DNA of 64,000 bases from Axinella damicornis (Eukaryota; Porifera; Demospongiae; Axinellida; Axinellidae). The first letter of the stretch is position 1; each line of letters starts with the position of its first letter. The position numbers were made by a program, and so were the translations under genes. The stretch lies in the NCBI GenBank assembly GCA_963931865.1, contig OZ007505.1, positions 19,671,139 to 19,735,138 of the forward strand, given 5' to 3'. Under the pieces are notes generated by a model. It did no database searches and was not told the origin of the DNA. It worked only from the letters and a program-made list of their open reading frames with translations. Shown here piece by piece: positions 13,201-23,492 of this stretch.

Positions 13201-16200
13201 GTCCATCCACCACTATGCAGTGATGATAGCGGAGGAGGATGGAGACATTGACACTGACCTACCAGGCAAGTGTCTACGTATAGACACTGATACACATGAG
13301 CTGCATGATGTCATTGGGAGTGGAGTTTAAGGATATAGTCGAGCACTGGTTCCGAAATATAACAGCTTTTGTCTGTCATGTACAGTACGCGTCCTATTTA
13401 AGCTAATATTTTCATAGCATGCTGAAAGTCATTATACTAGTACCATAGTGTCCCACTAATACGCCCCCTTCGAAAATATGCCCTCCCCTCTTTTTCGCCC
13501 AAGTTCCTGCACAGGGTAGTTTGACTTGTTATAACGCCCCCCTGGTGAGCGTCTTCTGGAATATCTAACCTACACATGCGCAACTTTGCAGATCGTCTCT
13601 CAGATCGAGTAGTCACCGTTGACGCTGATGGTACAAGTCATCTCGCTGCCACTCTTCTGCAGGAAATACCAGGAAATGTTCCGTGGTACATGACCGACAG
13701 TATTGCTGTTTTTGAGGATGGCTACAGCGAAGTCGTTGTGAATGTTATGGCCCTCTAGTTGAAGTGCAGCTCTTCTCATCGATGTAGGGAAACCACGCAT
13801 GATGACCACGAACAGTACTGGTGTCGTTTGTACTTTTGTAACTGTGAACATGAACCTTGGCAGTGTCATAAACGTAGCAAAACTTTTTGAGGGGGCGTAT
13901 AATAGAGACTAATTGCGTACTCGAAAATACGCCCCCTCCCCTCTTTGGGCTGGATGTAGTGTACAAAATAGGGGGACATATTAACGGGACACTACGGTAC
14001 TTGTTCCCAACTAATTGTATGCTCCCAATGCTTGGTATAGTCAAGAATATGACCCACTGTAATGAGTAGGCCGGGTGATACATTTAACCTGTTGCTGTAT
14101 CTATGATCTACTGCACCTTAAGGTCACTATTATTTTTTGGTACTAATTTTAGCGAATTGGGCATGCAGCGGATTGGTGGTGAGTATTTTAATTTTAGTGT
14201 TTTAACTCACCAGAGCTGCTGGTAGCTGTTGTATTACCGATTCTTGAAAACCCCACGCTGTAGCTCAGTCTGCTGGTAAAGGCTAGTGCAACAGGTAGGA
14301 CAAGCTCACTTTTCAGAATGATGTCTCAGGTCTTGCTCTCACCTCGTATATAGCCTTTGATTCTTACTATATACAGCTAACTACATTCGCAGATCGCTTC
14401 GCAGGCGGCTAGCGTGACTCACTCCAATTAATGCACATTTATGTTACGTCACATTCTGCTAATACTTATTGTTTGCAGGTTCAAAGTTTAGCGATTTTTT
14501 CAAATTCGCTAAAATTAATACCCACAAATAATAGTGACCTTAATGTACATCCAGTAATAATTAATCAAAGTACATGCATAGTGAACACCCATCATTATTG
14601 CTGAACTGCTATTACAGTCCATGAGTGGATTTCAATAGTGTGTAGTAACTGTGTACATTCTACACACTTGAGGTTTAGAGTTGATGTTTTGGTCCTTTGT
14701 ACAGCTTTGGAAAGGGATGACAGAGTGGCAAAGTTCCGATTCAAGTATCTAGGCATTGTGGAGGTAATGTGTATAGCTAACATGTACCATCTTTCGATAA
14801 CCGTGCTGCCAACGACAGTCCGGTTGATAGCAAGCACTGAATAATTGTGGCTGCACACAAAAAAGTACTGAATGAAATGGATACTACCTTTGGATATTAG
14901 CCGTGGGATCTTATTGGACCTTTCCTCACACAAGGTTATTCACAGCACTGCATGTGTCTAACAATTCATGACCATGACCGTTTGAAATATGATGTCTAGC
15001 AAAGAGTAAGTGTAATATTAAAATAAGGAATAGAATATGAAGGTGCTGTGTATACCACTGAGTTTAATGAATCCCACCTTTGATGGTTTTCCACCCTACA
15101 ATAATTTTGTGTAACTATTACTTGTGTGATTTATGCTGTGGCCATACTAACTCATGTATGGCTACTATTGTGTACTATTGTATACATGATATGTAAACGA
15201 GTTAATGTGTCGAGGAGAAGCAACCACCACCTTCCCTTTAAGGTTACCTAGCCATTATCATGTGATAATGACTTAGTTGGAGGGTGTACAGGACCAGCGC
15301 GCGCTCCATAAGCTCTAGGATCTAGTGGTGTACATAATCAGGCAAGGATATCTGTAGCTATCAGTATATGCTGGCATGCATAGTACCAGGGTAAGTGTGG
15401 CCTCATTCCTGGATGTTCATACGTACTCAACCTATATCCCTACTACCTCCTTTTGCCTTAAATTACCGGATGTTAAATCTCAGCTTGGGAGGAGTATGTG
15501 GTGGCTTTGCTGCCATCACGGTCCTGCACAGTCACGTCATGAGAATGACGGAGACCTAAGAGCAGCTACGGACTGACAAAACAGTGTAAGCATTGTAATT
15601 GGGTGGACTTGAGGGTGGGCAGGTGAGGGGAAAAAGGAAGAAGGAGATGACACTGACTGAACTTGGAGGTTAATCCGCGCGCAGGATGACAAAGACTGGC
15701 CTCAGGCGCGGGTCCGAAGCGCATGCCTGTGCGGCTCATTGTACTCCCTAGCGTGCGCTGCTGCAGAACGATGAGCGCCGGCCTCTCCCCATTAACCTGG
15801 TTTAATAAACATTAAACTCCATTGAATGAGGAGAAGTGCTCTTGGTATTGATTGATGCATTTTGTATGTGTGAAGCTGTACTAGGTGCTTGAGTTGAGTG
15901 TTCTTCCTCACAGACCCGAGGTCGGTCAAAGCAAGTGGAGATCCAACCTGCACAACCCAAACACATTGCAGTGAAAGTGTAAGTTGGGAATCTGTACTCG
16001 TGTGCATACTTGGGTTGATAGCCATCTCTCTGCACAGTTGGTATCTCAAACTCAGACAGCCCTAACAGCTTGTGCACTTCATGATAGTGAGAGGCACACT
16101 TTCAGTTTGTGAATGTGATTTCTAAACGCTGTATTGGACCTTAAAATTCCGGTTTATAAAATTCATTGTTAGTCTGAAATTCTTGAATGTTGTGATTGGA

Positions 16201-18610
16201 ATGTTGTGATTGGTTGGTTGGGTTTGAACAGCTAGCTAGAGTGAGTAGGAATGTTTGTGAGGCTGCTGAAGTGAATGAAGACCGAGGACCCTGTGGATAT
16301 ATAGCTACCAGACCCTGTCCATTAGTGCTGTGATATTGTTCCTGGAATCAACACTGATTATTGGGGGTCGAATAATTGCCGATTATCCAATTATTGGTCA
16401 AAATTTGTGGAGGCATAATCATGCATGTAGTGATGCTTTGTTGAGCTCAAAATACGTACATACCACCAAGTATTACAAACATACGTTTAAGCTACGATGT
16501 GAGTTTCCTACGATATAATAGTACACCATGAATACACAATAGTATAGTTTGCTACAAGTTTATATTGCATATCACCATTTTCTGTTCCCTTTATTGGGCT
16601 CGCTAACATACTCACAAGCAGATTTCAATAATTGATATCTTAATTTTACCACCAATTATTGGTCTAAGATCTTTACATTGATCAATTATTCAATTAATTT
16701 ATTATTGGTCACAGCTCTACTCTCCATGCATTTAACTGGTTTGAAACAAGAAGCTTTAGAATGACATATAGTGGTAACCAGTTTATCACGTCATCTAAAG
16801 TAGGTGAGGCGAGTAAAAGCTACTAATGTAGTTTGAGCGTAGAAGCTGATCATCTATAACTGCCTGCAATATGGCAAGTTGTGAAAGGTCTGGAGGGAGG
16901 CTCATGGAGCATGGCTGCCGGCTGTAGTCTTGACTGATGGTCTTCTCTTGTGCAGGAGCTACGAGCAGGGTGGATTCTCGACACTGGCAGTGGACAATCT
17001 AAGTGTGGAGATGGGGGAGATCCTTTCACGGGTCATCAGGAAAAGGAGACTGCAAATTCATGGTTTGAGGCTTGAAATAAATACATTATTGTGGAGACTG
17101 GAATAATTCATCCTGGGTTACCAAATCACGATGCACATGCCAACCATTGCTTGTACTGTATGTACCATTGCTTGTACTATGTATCCATGCTTAGCTCTGA
17201 AAGCTGCTCATTCCCACTCTCTTCCTGGCGTCTTCCCCATCTCCTGTCCACTGCTGCTTCCACTTCACCTGTAGGTTATGAGCTGGAGAGGCGGGATAGT
17301 CCCGGTCAGGCTGTGGACCTCAGCTCCACCCTGGAGAGTCAGGGAACACTGGACTTTATCCTCGTGAAGAACATTGGTAAGTTCGTACTGTCAACATCAT
17401 GTGCACTTCTGTGCAGTCATCTACAGACTACGTCGTCCTCTTACGTTGTGTTTCAGGTCGACGTGCCACCACCTCCGGCAGTAACGGTAGTGACTCCCCT
17501 GACTCTCCCCTGGGCCGAAGGAGGGTACAGACCACAGTGAGGGCAGAGCTCACCAGCCACCAGTACAAGGTAAGAGGAGGCTATAGAGAAACACTGGTCC
17601 TTGTGATACGCACATTTGCTCCCTACTCTCAGATTTCTGCTGATTATTACATGACTATCTTTCATTCGCAGTCATATCGTGTTGTTATGATCCACAAAGT
17701 ACGATCGAATACTGAGGTACATCTTGGTAAGTGGAGCAAAAAAAACAACCACTTGATAGCTATCCACTAGCTGTCATTCTACCTAAAACGGAACAGCTGT
17801 AAAAAAGATCAACAAAACTTGGATGCCTACCATTGAGAACCGGGAGCTATTTCCTCCTTGTGCCAGAGCATGTGGGTGATAGCTACTGGATTGCATGTGA
17901 TCCATGATGGGATAATCCAAGTATAAGTATACAGATGCTACTGCCCTTCCTCAAATGGCATGCACACACTCAATACTAATACAGGTGTGTCTGGTGAGTA
18001 TATTGAGATTGATCCTGTCAGCCAGTCTAAACCCGGCATTCCATCACTCTTCAGGAGCACCCAGAAACCTGTGAGTCTGGGGGAACACCAGCTAGTGCCT
18101 GCCTCTTGAAAGAGTGCAGTGACATAAGAAACCTGGGATGCCTTGTGTATATCCTTTCTCTTTTAGACCACATATGAGATCAAGAAGATTTGTGCATGTG
18201 AGGTAATGGATGAGAAGACCAGTCAGAGGACGGTCTTCAGAATCGTCAGGATTGGAAAGGATAGCTACAAGAACCTGGACTTTGATGCACCAACTGTGAT
18301 TGCAAGTGAGTTCAACACCCCATCCCATAATAATATACTGAGTGGTTGCTTCTCAACCACAGTCTTTTAGGGCAGCATGCGCATATGCACTTGTGGTTTG
18401 CCGTATATTCATGTATACATAGGCTGTGCCTTGTCATAAAGCACCGTACTAAAATAATTGTTTGACTGGTGTACAATTCCTGTTTCTGTAGAGGAGATTG
18501 TGCGTAAGATCAACCTTATCCTAGAAGGGCTTACAAGTGGAGCAAAGACTGACTACAGTGAGTGGAAGGAGCAGACTCGAGGAAGAAAGGGATCAAAAAC
18601 TTCAAACTGA
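3756..18610 (+). CDS. MAPKAP1: Sin1 (MAPKAP1), TORC2 subunit, about 20 exons
   Basis: Sin1 is an essential subunit of TOR complex 2 and presents AGC-kinase substrates such as Akt; this is family knowledge. The identification rests on reading the exons: N-terminus MAFFDDPQLLIAHLRHSF, CRIM stretches NPFFGFSKFNGE and IAEEDGDIDTDLP, then AVDLSSTLESQG and YIEIDPV. Exons with supported splice sites: 3756-3828, 5145-5241, 5690-5815, 6744-6799, 8213-8293, 8726-8865, 9916-9969, 11042-11075, (12956 or 13011)-13035, 13199-13265, 14705-14763, 15914-15978, 16956-17062, 17275-17376, 17457-17569, 17672-17726, 17985-18070, 18167-18305, 18492-18610 (stop TGA). All junctions are phase-consistent except around 11076-13035, where the CRIM core is disturbed. 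The length of about 530-550 residues compares with 522 in human. The intron after 13265 begins with GC. Introns carry several transposons. Confidence 0.95.
4199..4242. repeat. (GT)n microsatellite running into (GC)n
   Basis: About 14 GT units are followed by GCGCGCGCG and GTGCGTGCG in Sin1 intron 1. An alternating purine-pyrimidine tract of this kind can adopt Z-DNA. A second GT tract (5122-5142) directly precedes the acceptor of exon 2. Confidence 0.9.
5963..6540. mobile_element. piggyBac-like miniature element, full copy A
   Basis: Both ends are TTAA followed by the inverted terminal sequence GGTTACGGGA (left TTAAGGTTACGGGATCCC, right GGGACCCGTAACCTTAA). TTAA duplications are the signature of piggyBac transposition. 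About 578 bp without a transposase frame, inside Sin1 intron 3. Confidence 0.85.
6878..7399 (+). repeat. First-exon-like repeat, copy 2
   Basis: The left end is GAGGGGCAACCGCACTCCTG and the right end CTACCAGGAGTGTAA. Units A and B are both present. Unit A has lost its ATG (it reads TCGCGACCAAAAGG) but keeps AAGGTGAGT; unit B is intact with ATGGCGGCC and the donor. In Sin1 intron 4, same strand as the gene. Confidence 0.85.
7895..8068. mobile_element. Foldback element with ATGATT...AATCAT ends
   Basis: ATGATTAGTATTTAATCACATG at the left is mirrored by CATGTGATTACC and CAAATCAT at the right. Between them, TTGCACTCG and CGTGCAATT alternate in both orientations. A non-coding miniature element in Sin1 intron 4. 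Confidence 0.5.
9170..9810 (+). repeat. First-exon-like repeat, copy 3 (long form)
   Basis: This copy has the canonical ends plus about 130 extra bases near the left end (around 9195-9340) that are shared with the copy at 44331, so the long form is a subfamily. Unit A has GTG instead of ATG; unit B has ATGGCGGCCAACAGC. Lies in Sin1 intron 6. Confidence 0.85.
10221..10734 (-). mobile_element. Helitron-like element with internal minisatellite, copy 1
   Basis: On the minus strand it starts TCAATATATTAAGATTTTAA, runs through a GT microsatellite, a GGAAGTGGGATGTTCGTGGG block and a roughly 30-bp minisatellite (core CGGGGAGCAGCAGCTGAAGC), and ends in a hairpin with stem AAGTAGCT/AGCTACTT. This order resembles DINE-1/HINE-type non-autonomous Helitrons; the class assignment is inference. 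In a Sin1 intron, opposite strand to the gene. Confidence 0.6.
11750..12303. mobile_element. Mariner-like miniature element, copy 1
   Basis: The ends CCGTAGTGTCCCG and CGGGACACTACGG are inverted, are followed inward by TAATACGCCCCC-type sequence, and are flanked by TA on both sides, as in Tc1/mariner insertions. It lies in the Sin1 intron between 11075 and 12956 and abuts a minisatellite on its right. An internal minus-strand frame (VVTIDADGTSHLAATLPQE) recurs in the other copies. Confidence 0.85.
12304..12875. repeat. Minisatellite, 25-bp unit ACTATCCCTGAAGCATTATA
   Basis: More than twenty tandem units of about 25 bp (TATCCCTGAAGCATTATACG) are mixed with shorter 18-bp forms that lack ATTATAC. 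The array starts at the right end of mariner-like copy 1 and ends about 80 bp before the disturbed Sin1 CRIM exon. Units are nearly identical, which implies recent expansion or ongoing homogenisation. Confidence 0.95.
13266..14704 (+). other. MAPKAP1: GC-AG intron in Sin1
   Basis: The exon ends CTACCAG and the intron starts GCAAGTG, while the next exon begins after TTGTACAG. Joining here gives DTDLPALERDD, matching the human spacing DTDFPPLDSNE, and keeps the frame. The match to AG/GCAAGT is what the GC donor class requires. The intron contains mariner-like copy 2. Confidence 0.85.
13443..13997. mobile_element. Mariner-like miniature element, copy 2
   Basis: The inverted ends CCATAGTGTCCCACTAATAC and GGGACACTACGG are flanked by TA. 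Inserted in the GC-AG intron of Sin1 in inverse orientation to copy 1. It holds the longest version of the shared frame: 60 codons at 13576-13758 on the plus strand, starting MRNFADRLSDRVVTVDADGT. Confidence 0.85.
14705..17376 (+). other. MAPKAP1: Sin1 end of CRIM and Ras-binding domain exons
   Basis: The exon at 14705 (DDRVAKFRFKYLGIVE) ends the CRIM domain. The exons at 15914, 16956 and 17275 encode KHIAVKV, GGFSTLAVDN, MGEILSRVIRKRR and VDLSSTLESQG, which align with the ubiquitin-like Ras-binding domain of Sin1. The exon at 16956 uses a weaker donor (GTTTGA), but the phase is right. A long overlapping frame at 17091-17540 is a read-through of intron plus exon and is not a gene. Confidence 0.85.
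17457..18610 (+). other. MAPKAP1: Sin1 pleckstrin-homology domain exons
   Basis: Five exons encode SHQYKSYRVVMIHKV, VSGEYIEIDPV, KKICACEV and a C-terminal helix EIVRKINLILEGL, the order seen in the PH domain of Sin1 that binds phosphoinositides. The first of these exons starts with a serine-rich linker (SNGSDSPDSP). The protein ends RGRKGSKTSN. No AATAAA is seen in the first 100 bases after the stop. Confidence 0.85.
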
Positions 18611-18845
18611 CAACTGATAAACAAATCATACATCATAATGTATTGAGTACATTTTGAGTGTAAGTTACAGAGATAATGAGCCAACGATATTGTGTGTGTA
18701 CAAGAGAAGAGTTGTGGGAATTAAAATGATACAGCAGAAATTATTCATGAGTGACATGAGGTGTAGTCAGCAGCTTTTCCTACAATACGTGTTCTTGGGG
18801 ATCCCTCACCGGGTACGGGTGTGGGATCTCACCTACTCAGGTAGG
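18611..18845 (+). other. Sin1 3' flank
   Basis: This AT-rich stretch should hold the 3' untranslated region. I see no canonical AATAAA. No other feature is visible before the piggyBac-like fragment. Confidence 0.3.
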
Positions 18846-19060
18846 TTAAGGTTATGGGATCCCTGCGCGCGGATACGCGCACCGTATACTTAATTAAGCG
18901 CTATTTCATAGTTTTTTTTGTCACCAAAAACAAAGCCGTGTGATCCGACCTGGACTTGGAAGACCGTGTTGAAATAGGCACGAACAGTATAGAAAGGGCC
19001 GGACGAAGCGTTTTTGTAAATACTGATGACCGTTCGGAAGTTATACGACGCTGTATTCAT
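18846..19060. mobile_element. piggyBac-like miniature element, left end only
   Basis: TTAAGGTTATGGGATCCCTG and the next 200 bases match the left part of the element at 5963 closely (for example CGCGGATACGCGC and GTTATACGACGCTGTATTC). The right end is missing, so this is a truncated relic. Confidence 0.8.
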
Positions 19061-19230
19061 GACCAGTGATGTTGGTGCTAGACTGCTTCAGCTATATTAA
19101 AACGCTAGCCTGACTCACAGTTGCTGTGATGTGTACGAGTGTATGTTTAGTGCCATAATTTCTGTGGCTTGCCCAGTCGCATTGTGATGACAGTCATGAC
19201 TGTGAATGCAACTGCTCCTTGCATGTCCCG

Positions 19231-19375
19231 GTGTCATGGGGAATTTGGCACCCCCGATTTATGGCACCCCCATGCTAAATACCCTAGGGAAATCGGAACC
19301 CCCAAGCAAAATACGCTGAGGGAATTTGGCACCCCGCGATGCACCCCTTGGGGAATTTGGCATCCGGCCGTTACG
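19231..19375. repeat. Short GGCACCCC-rich tandem degenerate repeat
   Basis: Variants of GGGGAATTTGGCACCCCC occur about four times in 150 bp, spaced about 35-50 bp. No coding interpretation is supported. Confidence 0.5.
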
Positions 19376-19874
19376 GTACAGCTGAACCGTATACCAGCGA
19401 ATCAAAGCTAGGCATTGCTGAGCCTATAGTGACCTTATCAGAAGGTGTCAGTCATGGAAAATGTATTTAAACTGTAAAATTGATACGTATACGTCCGATT
19501 CACTTCCGTACCATCGAAAAGAAACAAGTGAGAAAGCGCTTTCTGTGCGTGTAAGGTGTCTGGAAACCGTTGCCACGCTGTCAGAAACCTGCTTCATAAG
19601 TGCCCTGAGTTTCGGTTTGACTGTCTTGACTTCGCCTACGCAGGAACGGCAGGTAAACCGTCGCCACTGTCAACAGACACGGCAGACATGAGAAGTAACT
19701 TACACAGACGAGAACGTTAATCTACGACGGATTTTGCTTTGCTTGACTTGAGCGTGTACGTAGATTAGACCTTGAATATTCGGTCCGGATATGATCCACG
19801 TGGAATGACAACGTAAACCTTACAATTTTACGGAAATATACCGGAAATAGCGGCGCTTGCGCGTGCAGTGGATA

Positions 19875-19919
19875 CCAGGCCGTCTTCTCTCCTCCCACAC
19901 GGCCTGGGAACGAGGCTAG
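19875..19919. mobile_element. Foldback relic with GGCCTGGGAACGAGGCTAG end
   Basis: CCAGGCCG and CGGCCTGG enclose a short pyrimidine-rich loop, and the right end GGGAACGAGGCTAG is shared by many small foldback elements here (20325, 21626, 21900, 24826, 33654, 36096, 51515). Confidence 0.5.
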
Positions 19920-20394
19920 TCTTCTCCATCAAGGACTGTCTCGCGGTATTGAAAGTTGCAAACATAATTGTACCGTATTCACAACAATGTCTATTTTTAG
20001 CGTACTGATGTGCAGCTGATTGATATCATTGTTGAGGAAACTCATATATAGAGACCTACTTCCCACCTGCTTTATTTCATTGCATTTGATCTGATTATTA
20101 TTGGTCCAGCAAACACTGTGAAGTACCAATAAAGTTTGGATCTCTGAAGTTAAATCCATGTCTATATAATTATGTACGCAATACTACGTATGTATACAGC
20201 ATGCACCTGCACTCTGTAACAGATACATTTAGAATGGAACCAGCACAAAATCATCATCATTTGGAGCCTCATCATCATGTACCTCTAGGATATAATAGTT
20301 AGGTCCTTCTATAGCTTGGCTGTATAGCCTCGTTCCCAGGCCCACACAGCTTGGGAACGATACTTCAATGTCCATACAGGCACTGAATTATGTA

Positions 20395-20520
20395 TAGGAT
20401 CTACTACGGTCGAAGCGGAGATTTATCCTCCACGGGAAAGTTTGGCCGAGGCGAAGCCAAGGCTACACTTTCCCAAGGAGGATAAACCACATAACCTCCG
20501 AGTCGACGTATAGATCTTAC
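20395..20520. mobile_element. Foldback sequence with GGAGGATAAA arms
   Basis: TTTATCCTCCACGGGAAAGT and ACTTTCCCAAGGAGGATAAA are inverted around GCCGAGGCGAAGCCAAGGCT, and GATCTACTACG at the left mirrors the CGTATAGATC region at the right. A further TTTATCCTCC occurs at about 20629. Non-coding. Confidence 0.45.
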
Positions 20521-20785
20521 CACACTAACCACAGACATAACTTCCAATTCAAGTTAGTAACTGGATCCGGCTGCGCTATAACTCTGATTCTCAGCACAGT
20601 GTGGTTCGACATCGCGTAGGATAACTGATTTATCCTCCGCGGTACATCAAAAGATCGCCCACGCACTGCAGTAGAAGACACTCTACATTCAACCATGTAG
20701 CTTGTATATACCCGGTCAATGGTTTATTTTTTTATGGCCCAAGCTTCCATTTGGTTTCGCTGCTCATGATGTGTTCTGATTACAG

Positions 20786-20973
20786 ACTGAACAAGACACC
20801 TTTTTTGAACTAGAGGTGTTCATAGAACACATACCCCGCGCTGATCGTCTACAGGCCAGGATGCAGCTACATCTCTGCCGATGCGCATCGAAGAGGGCGG
20901 CTATCGCGTATACTGTGTTCGTGTATGGCCATATCCAAGGTGTGGGAGTGACCGCTTACCGTATACTATTGTG
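20786..20973 (+). CDS. Candidate orphan exon, unrecognised
   Basis: After a plausible acceptor (TTCTGATTACAG), a frame runs open to a stop near 20973 with protein-like composition (DTFFELEVFIEHIPRADRLQ). I do not recognise the family, find no partner exon and see no clear donor. It could be a terminal exon, a relic or chance. Confidence 0.18.
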
Positions 20974-21174
20974 AAGCTGGAGAGGTGGGGCCAAACGTTA
21001 CGAATAATAGGAAATAGCTGGAAAAAACAGCCGAAACAATAGCTATGATGTCTGTGAAGTACATAGATCGTGAGAAAACACTGTTTCCTAGCGGTCACCT
21101 CGAAGCATGAAATTTCCAAGTGCACTGCGCGTCCTGGGACTCTGAGGTCACGAAGAGGTGGAGCCAATGTTATG

Positions 21175-21405
21175 AATAGTTATGAAAAGTAGGAAATAGC
21201 CGAAATGCAGCTAAACGGAGCGCCTTGACTTCAGTCAGGTACACATAGAGCAATTTTTTTGCTATTTGCTACTCCCTTTGGATATGGTTTGTGACAGTCT
21301 ATGTGGCGAGATTTCAATTTTTTTCGCCTGACAGACTGACAGACGACTGACAGACAAAACCGATTGCTTAACCCCGCTTCGCGCATGCGCGCGCGGGGTA
21401 AAAAT
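21175..21405. repeat. Repeat ending in CCGATTGCTTAACCCCGCTT
   Basis: The block with CTTGACTTCAGTCAGGTAC, an ATTTCAATTTTTTTCG-like stretch, GACAGAC repeats and AAAACCGATTGCTTAAC recurs inverted at 48170-48250 and 50970-51300. It is dispersed, has no coding capacity, and ends here with a CpG-rich GCGCATGCGCGCGCGG hairpin. Confidence 0.6.
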
Positions 21406-21625
21406 TGTCTCGGCAGTTTACTTGCAAGACTGATACAACTGTTGGACACTACAGATGGTTTAACAAGATTTGCTCGGTAGTTAGTTATAGCTCTGAGATT
21501 AGATCAAATCTTGGCGCATGCTGCCGTAGTACAGGCAAATACATCACAATTTGTTGCACCAATAGACACAATGAAAGGCGCATGACTGGTCATAACTTTG
21601 ACTTGGACTGAAAAAGTATACGCGA

Positions 21626-21718
21626 GTAGCCTCGTTCCCAGGCTCCTCCCCAGCTTTTTGTCGTATACTGTACAGTATGTGACATAAAGCTGGGGGTAGA
21701 GCCTGGGTAGGAGCCTGG
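21626..21718. mobile_element. Foldback element, GTAGCCTCGTTCCCAGGC type
   Basis: AGCCTCGTTCCCAGGCTCC and CCCAGCTTTTTGTC at the left face GACATAAAGCTGGGGGTAGA and GCCTGGG at the right. The right arm is degenerate. Related to the perfect copy at 24826. Confidence 0.6.
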
Positions 21719-21899
21719 CTCTCCGTTCCGGACTCTCTTGTTCAGGCCTTTGCCGTTGCCTTTTTCTCAGTCAGCTTGTAGCTAGCTAGCTAGCAATAGT
21801 CTACGTTCTTGGCGCTTGTAATCCGACTTCTTGCTGTTTTAGCCTCTCTTGCTGAAATCTCACATGATCTTGTTTGTGTCTTCAGTTGTCTAGCACAGT

Positions 21900-22422
21900 T
21901 AGCCTCGTTCCCAGGCCTCCGCCCCAGCTTTTGTCGCTTGCAGTACGAAAAGCGCGAAGCTCCGGAGAAAAGGCCGGCCAGGAAGGGTTTCGCACGTGAT
22001 GCGTGCCGCCGCTTACGTCACGGATTCCTACTCAGAGGAGAGGCAGGTCCTACCTTACCTCGATTTGAAGCAAAACCGCTGAGAGATGGTACGCACGTGT
22101 ACAATGGTTATTATAACTTCGAAGCGTTTTTGACTGTTCACTCCGTGCAGTGAGCCATCGCTCTGGAAATACAACGCTTAGAACTCAGCACTACTTCGAA
22201 GGTAAGACTTCTAGCTTGGATAAGTTGTGGCTCTCTTCTGACCGTTGACTTGTCTCCGTATGCGATCGCAGCTACTGTACTGGTACACAGTGGTCTTGAA
22301 CGGATGACGTTTTATGACTGTCGCGGCACGCATCACGTGCGAAACCCTTCCAGGCCGGCCTTCTCCGCGCTTTTCGTACTGCAAGCGAAAAATGCTGGGG
22401 TGGAGGCCTGGGAACGAGGCTA
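21900..22422. mobile_element. Foldback element, about 520 bp, with about 100-bp arms
   Basis: The left arm (AGCCTCGTTCCCAGGCCTCC through AAGGGTTTCGCACGTGATGC) returns inverted at 22321-22422. The central 300 bp is unique and has no recognisable gene. It lies 255 bp beyond the stop of the ankyrin kinase, so it may sit in or near that 3' untranslated region. Confidence 0.8.
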
Positions 22423-22676
22423 GGCGCTTTGGCGCCGAGACAAAAAGTGCCAACTTTCTGATGCTGCATGTACATTAATTATACGAAAGCACAACAATGC
22501 AAATATACTAGAACTGCACGGATCTGTTGTGATGCATTTCACTAGCTACTTGTTTCAGAAAACAATAACATTGTTAAGTGTGTATGTAAGACTGTTTCAA
22601 TCTAGGGATCACATAATTATAGTACATCTACAGAAATGCGAGTCCACAGTGTGAAAGTACTAACCAACTTACAACA

Positions 22677-23492
22677 CTAATAGCGCTTACTCTCAAGAGC
22701 AGACAAAACTCGACTGAAGTCTGGCCTCTGCTTTGGATTTGCTTTCCAGCAATCCTGCATCAAGTTTGACAAGTATTGCTGGCAAGTAGATGGTATACGG
22801 GGACGTCCTCCTTGTAACACTCTTATGGGAACTAGGATGCCTGAGAGTCCTTCCGATACATATGGAAGTCCACACATGAGAAGTTCCCATAGGACAATTC
22901 CGTACGAATATACGTCACAAGCCTTCGATAAAACTCGTCCAGTTTGTTTTTCGAGTATCTCAGGAGCCATCCAGATTAAGGAGCCTACAGCTTTCGACAT
23001 GGCTGTAGTGTGCTGCAGTACTCGAGCTGTCCCAAAGTCGCATATTTTTGAAGTGTTATCGCTGCTAAGTAGGACATTGCAGGACTTCAGATCTCGGTGT
23101 ATTACATCATTTAGATGGAGAAAGTGCATTCCTGTTGCAATCTCTTTTGCTCGGCACAAACTCCATTCGTGACCGGATTTGATCTTTTTTTCGTGTATGT
23201 GGTCATAAAGTGATCCGTTCTCAGCATATTCAAGAACAAGACAGCAGTTTGGTGATTTCAGGACGGCTCCGTAGAATTTGATGATATTTGGGTGGGCTGG
23301 AAGGGAATTTGGAATATGTACTTCCCGAGGCTCCAGATTTCCAGTCACTCGCTTGACTGCAACTACCATCCCTTTTGACTTCCACTTCCCTTTGTATACT
23401 GCTCCAAAACCGCCTTCTCCAAGACAGCCATAAAGTTCCAGATCGTTGAAATCAATTTCTGTCACGGCTTTCTTTTGTAGAGACATAGGTGT
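22677..23492 (-). other. Kinase-domain exon of the ankyrin kinase
   Basis: One exon encodes the whole catalytic domain. Visible motifs: glycine loop GEGGFGAVYKG, ATP-binding lysine in VVAVKRV, HPNIIKFYG, catalytic loop IHRDLKSCNVLL, DFGTAR and WMAPEIL, then DVYSYGIVLWELL and the closing CWKANPKQRPDF. HRDLKSxN and the GSLIWMAPE activation-loop end fit the tyrosine-kinase-like group (MLK/ZAK-like). All key residues are present, so it should be active. The acceptor is TTGTTTTGCAG. The domain begins in phase 0, matching the phase-0 end of the exon at 25525. If that link is wrong, this is a stand-alone kinase starting at MSLQKK. Confidence 0.93.

Noticed and set aside
14152..14178. Possible small Sin1 exon between 13265 and 14705
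   Set aside because: AG and GT sites exist, but direct joining of 13265 to 14705 gives the correct phase and the human spacing; an extra exon would disturb both.
14262..14330. tRNA-like A box (GTAGCTCAGTCTGCTGG), possible tRNA or tRNA-derived SINE
   Set aside because: No B box of the GGTTCGAATCC type at the right distance and no cloverleaf; a related fragment at 54465 lacks it as well.
17091..17540. Longest open frame (149 codons) in the Sin1 3' half
   Set aside because: It runs through introns and exons of Sin1 in partly wrong frame; splice sites and homology support the spliced reading.
22825..23172. 115-codon frame on the plus strand
   Set aside because: Antisense shadow of the kinase exon, whose catalytic motifs are unambiguous on the minus strand.
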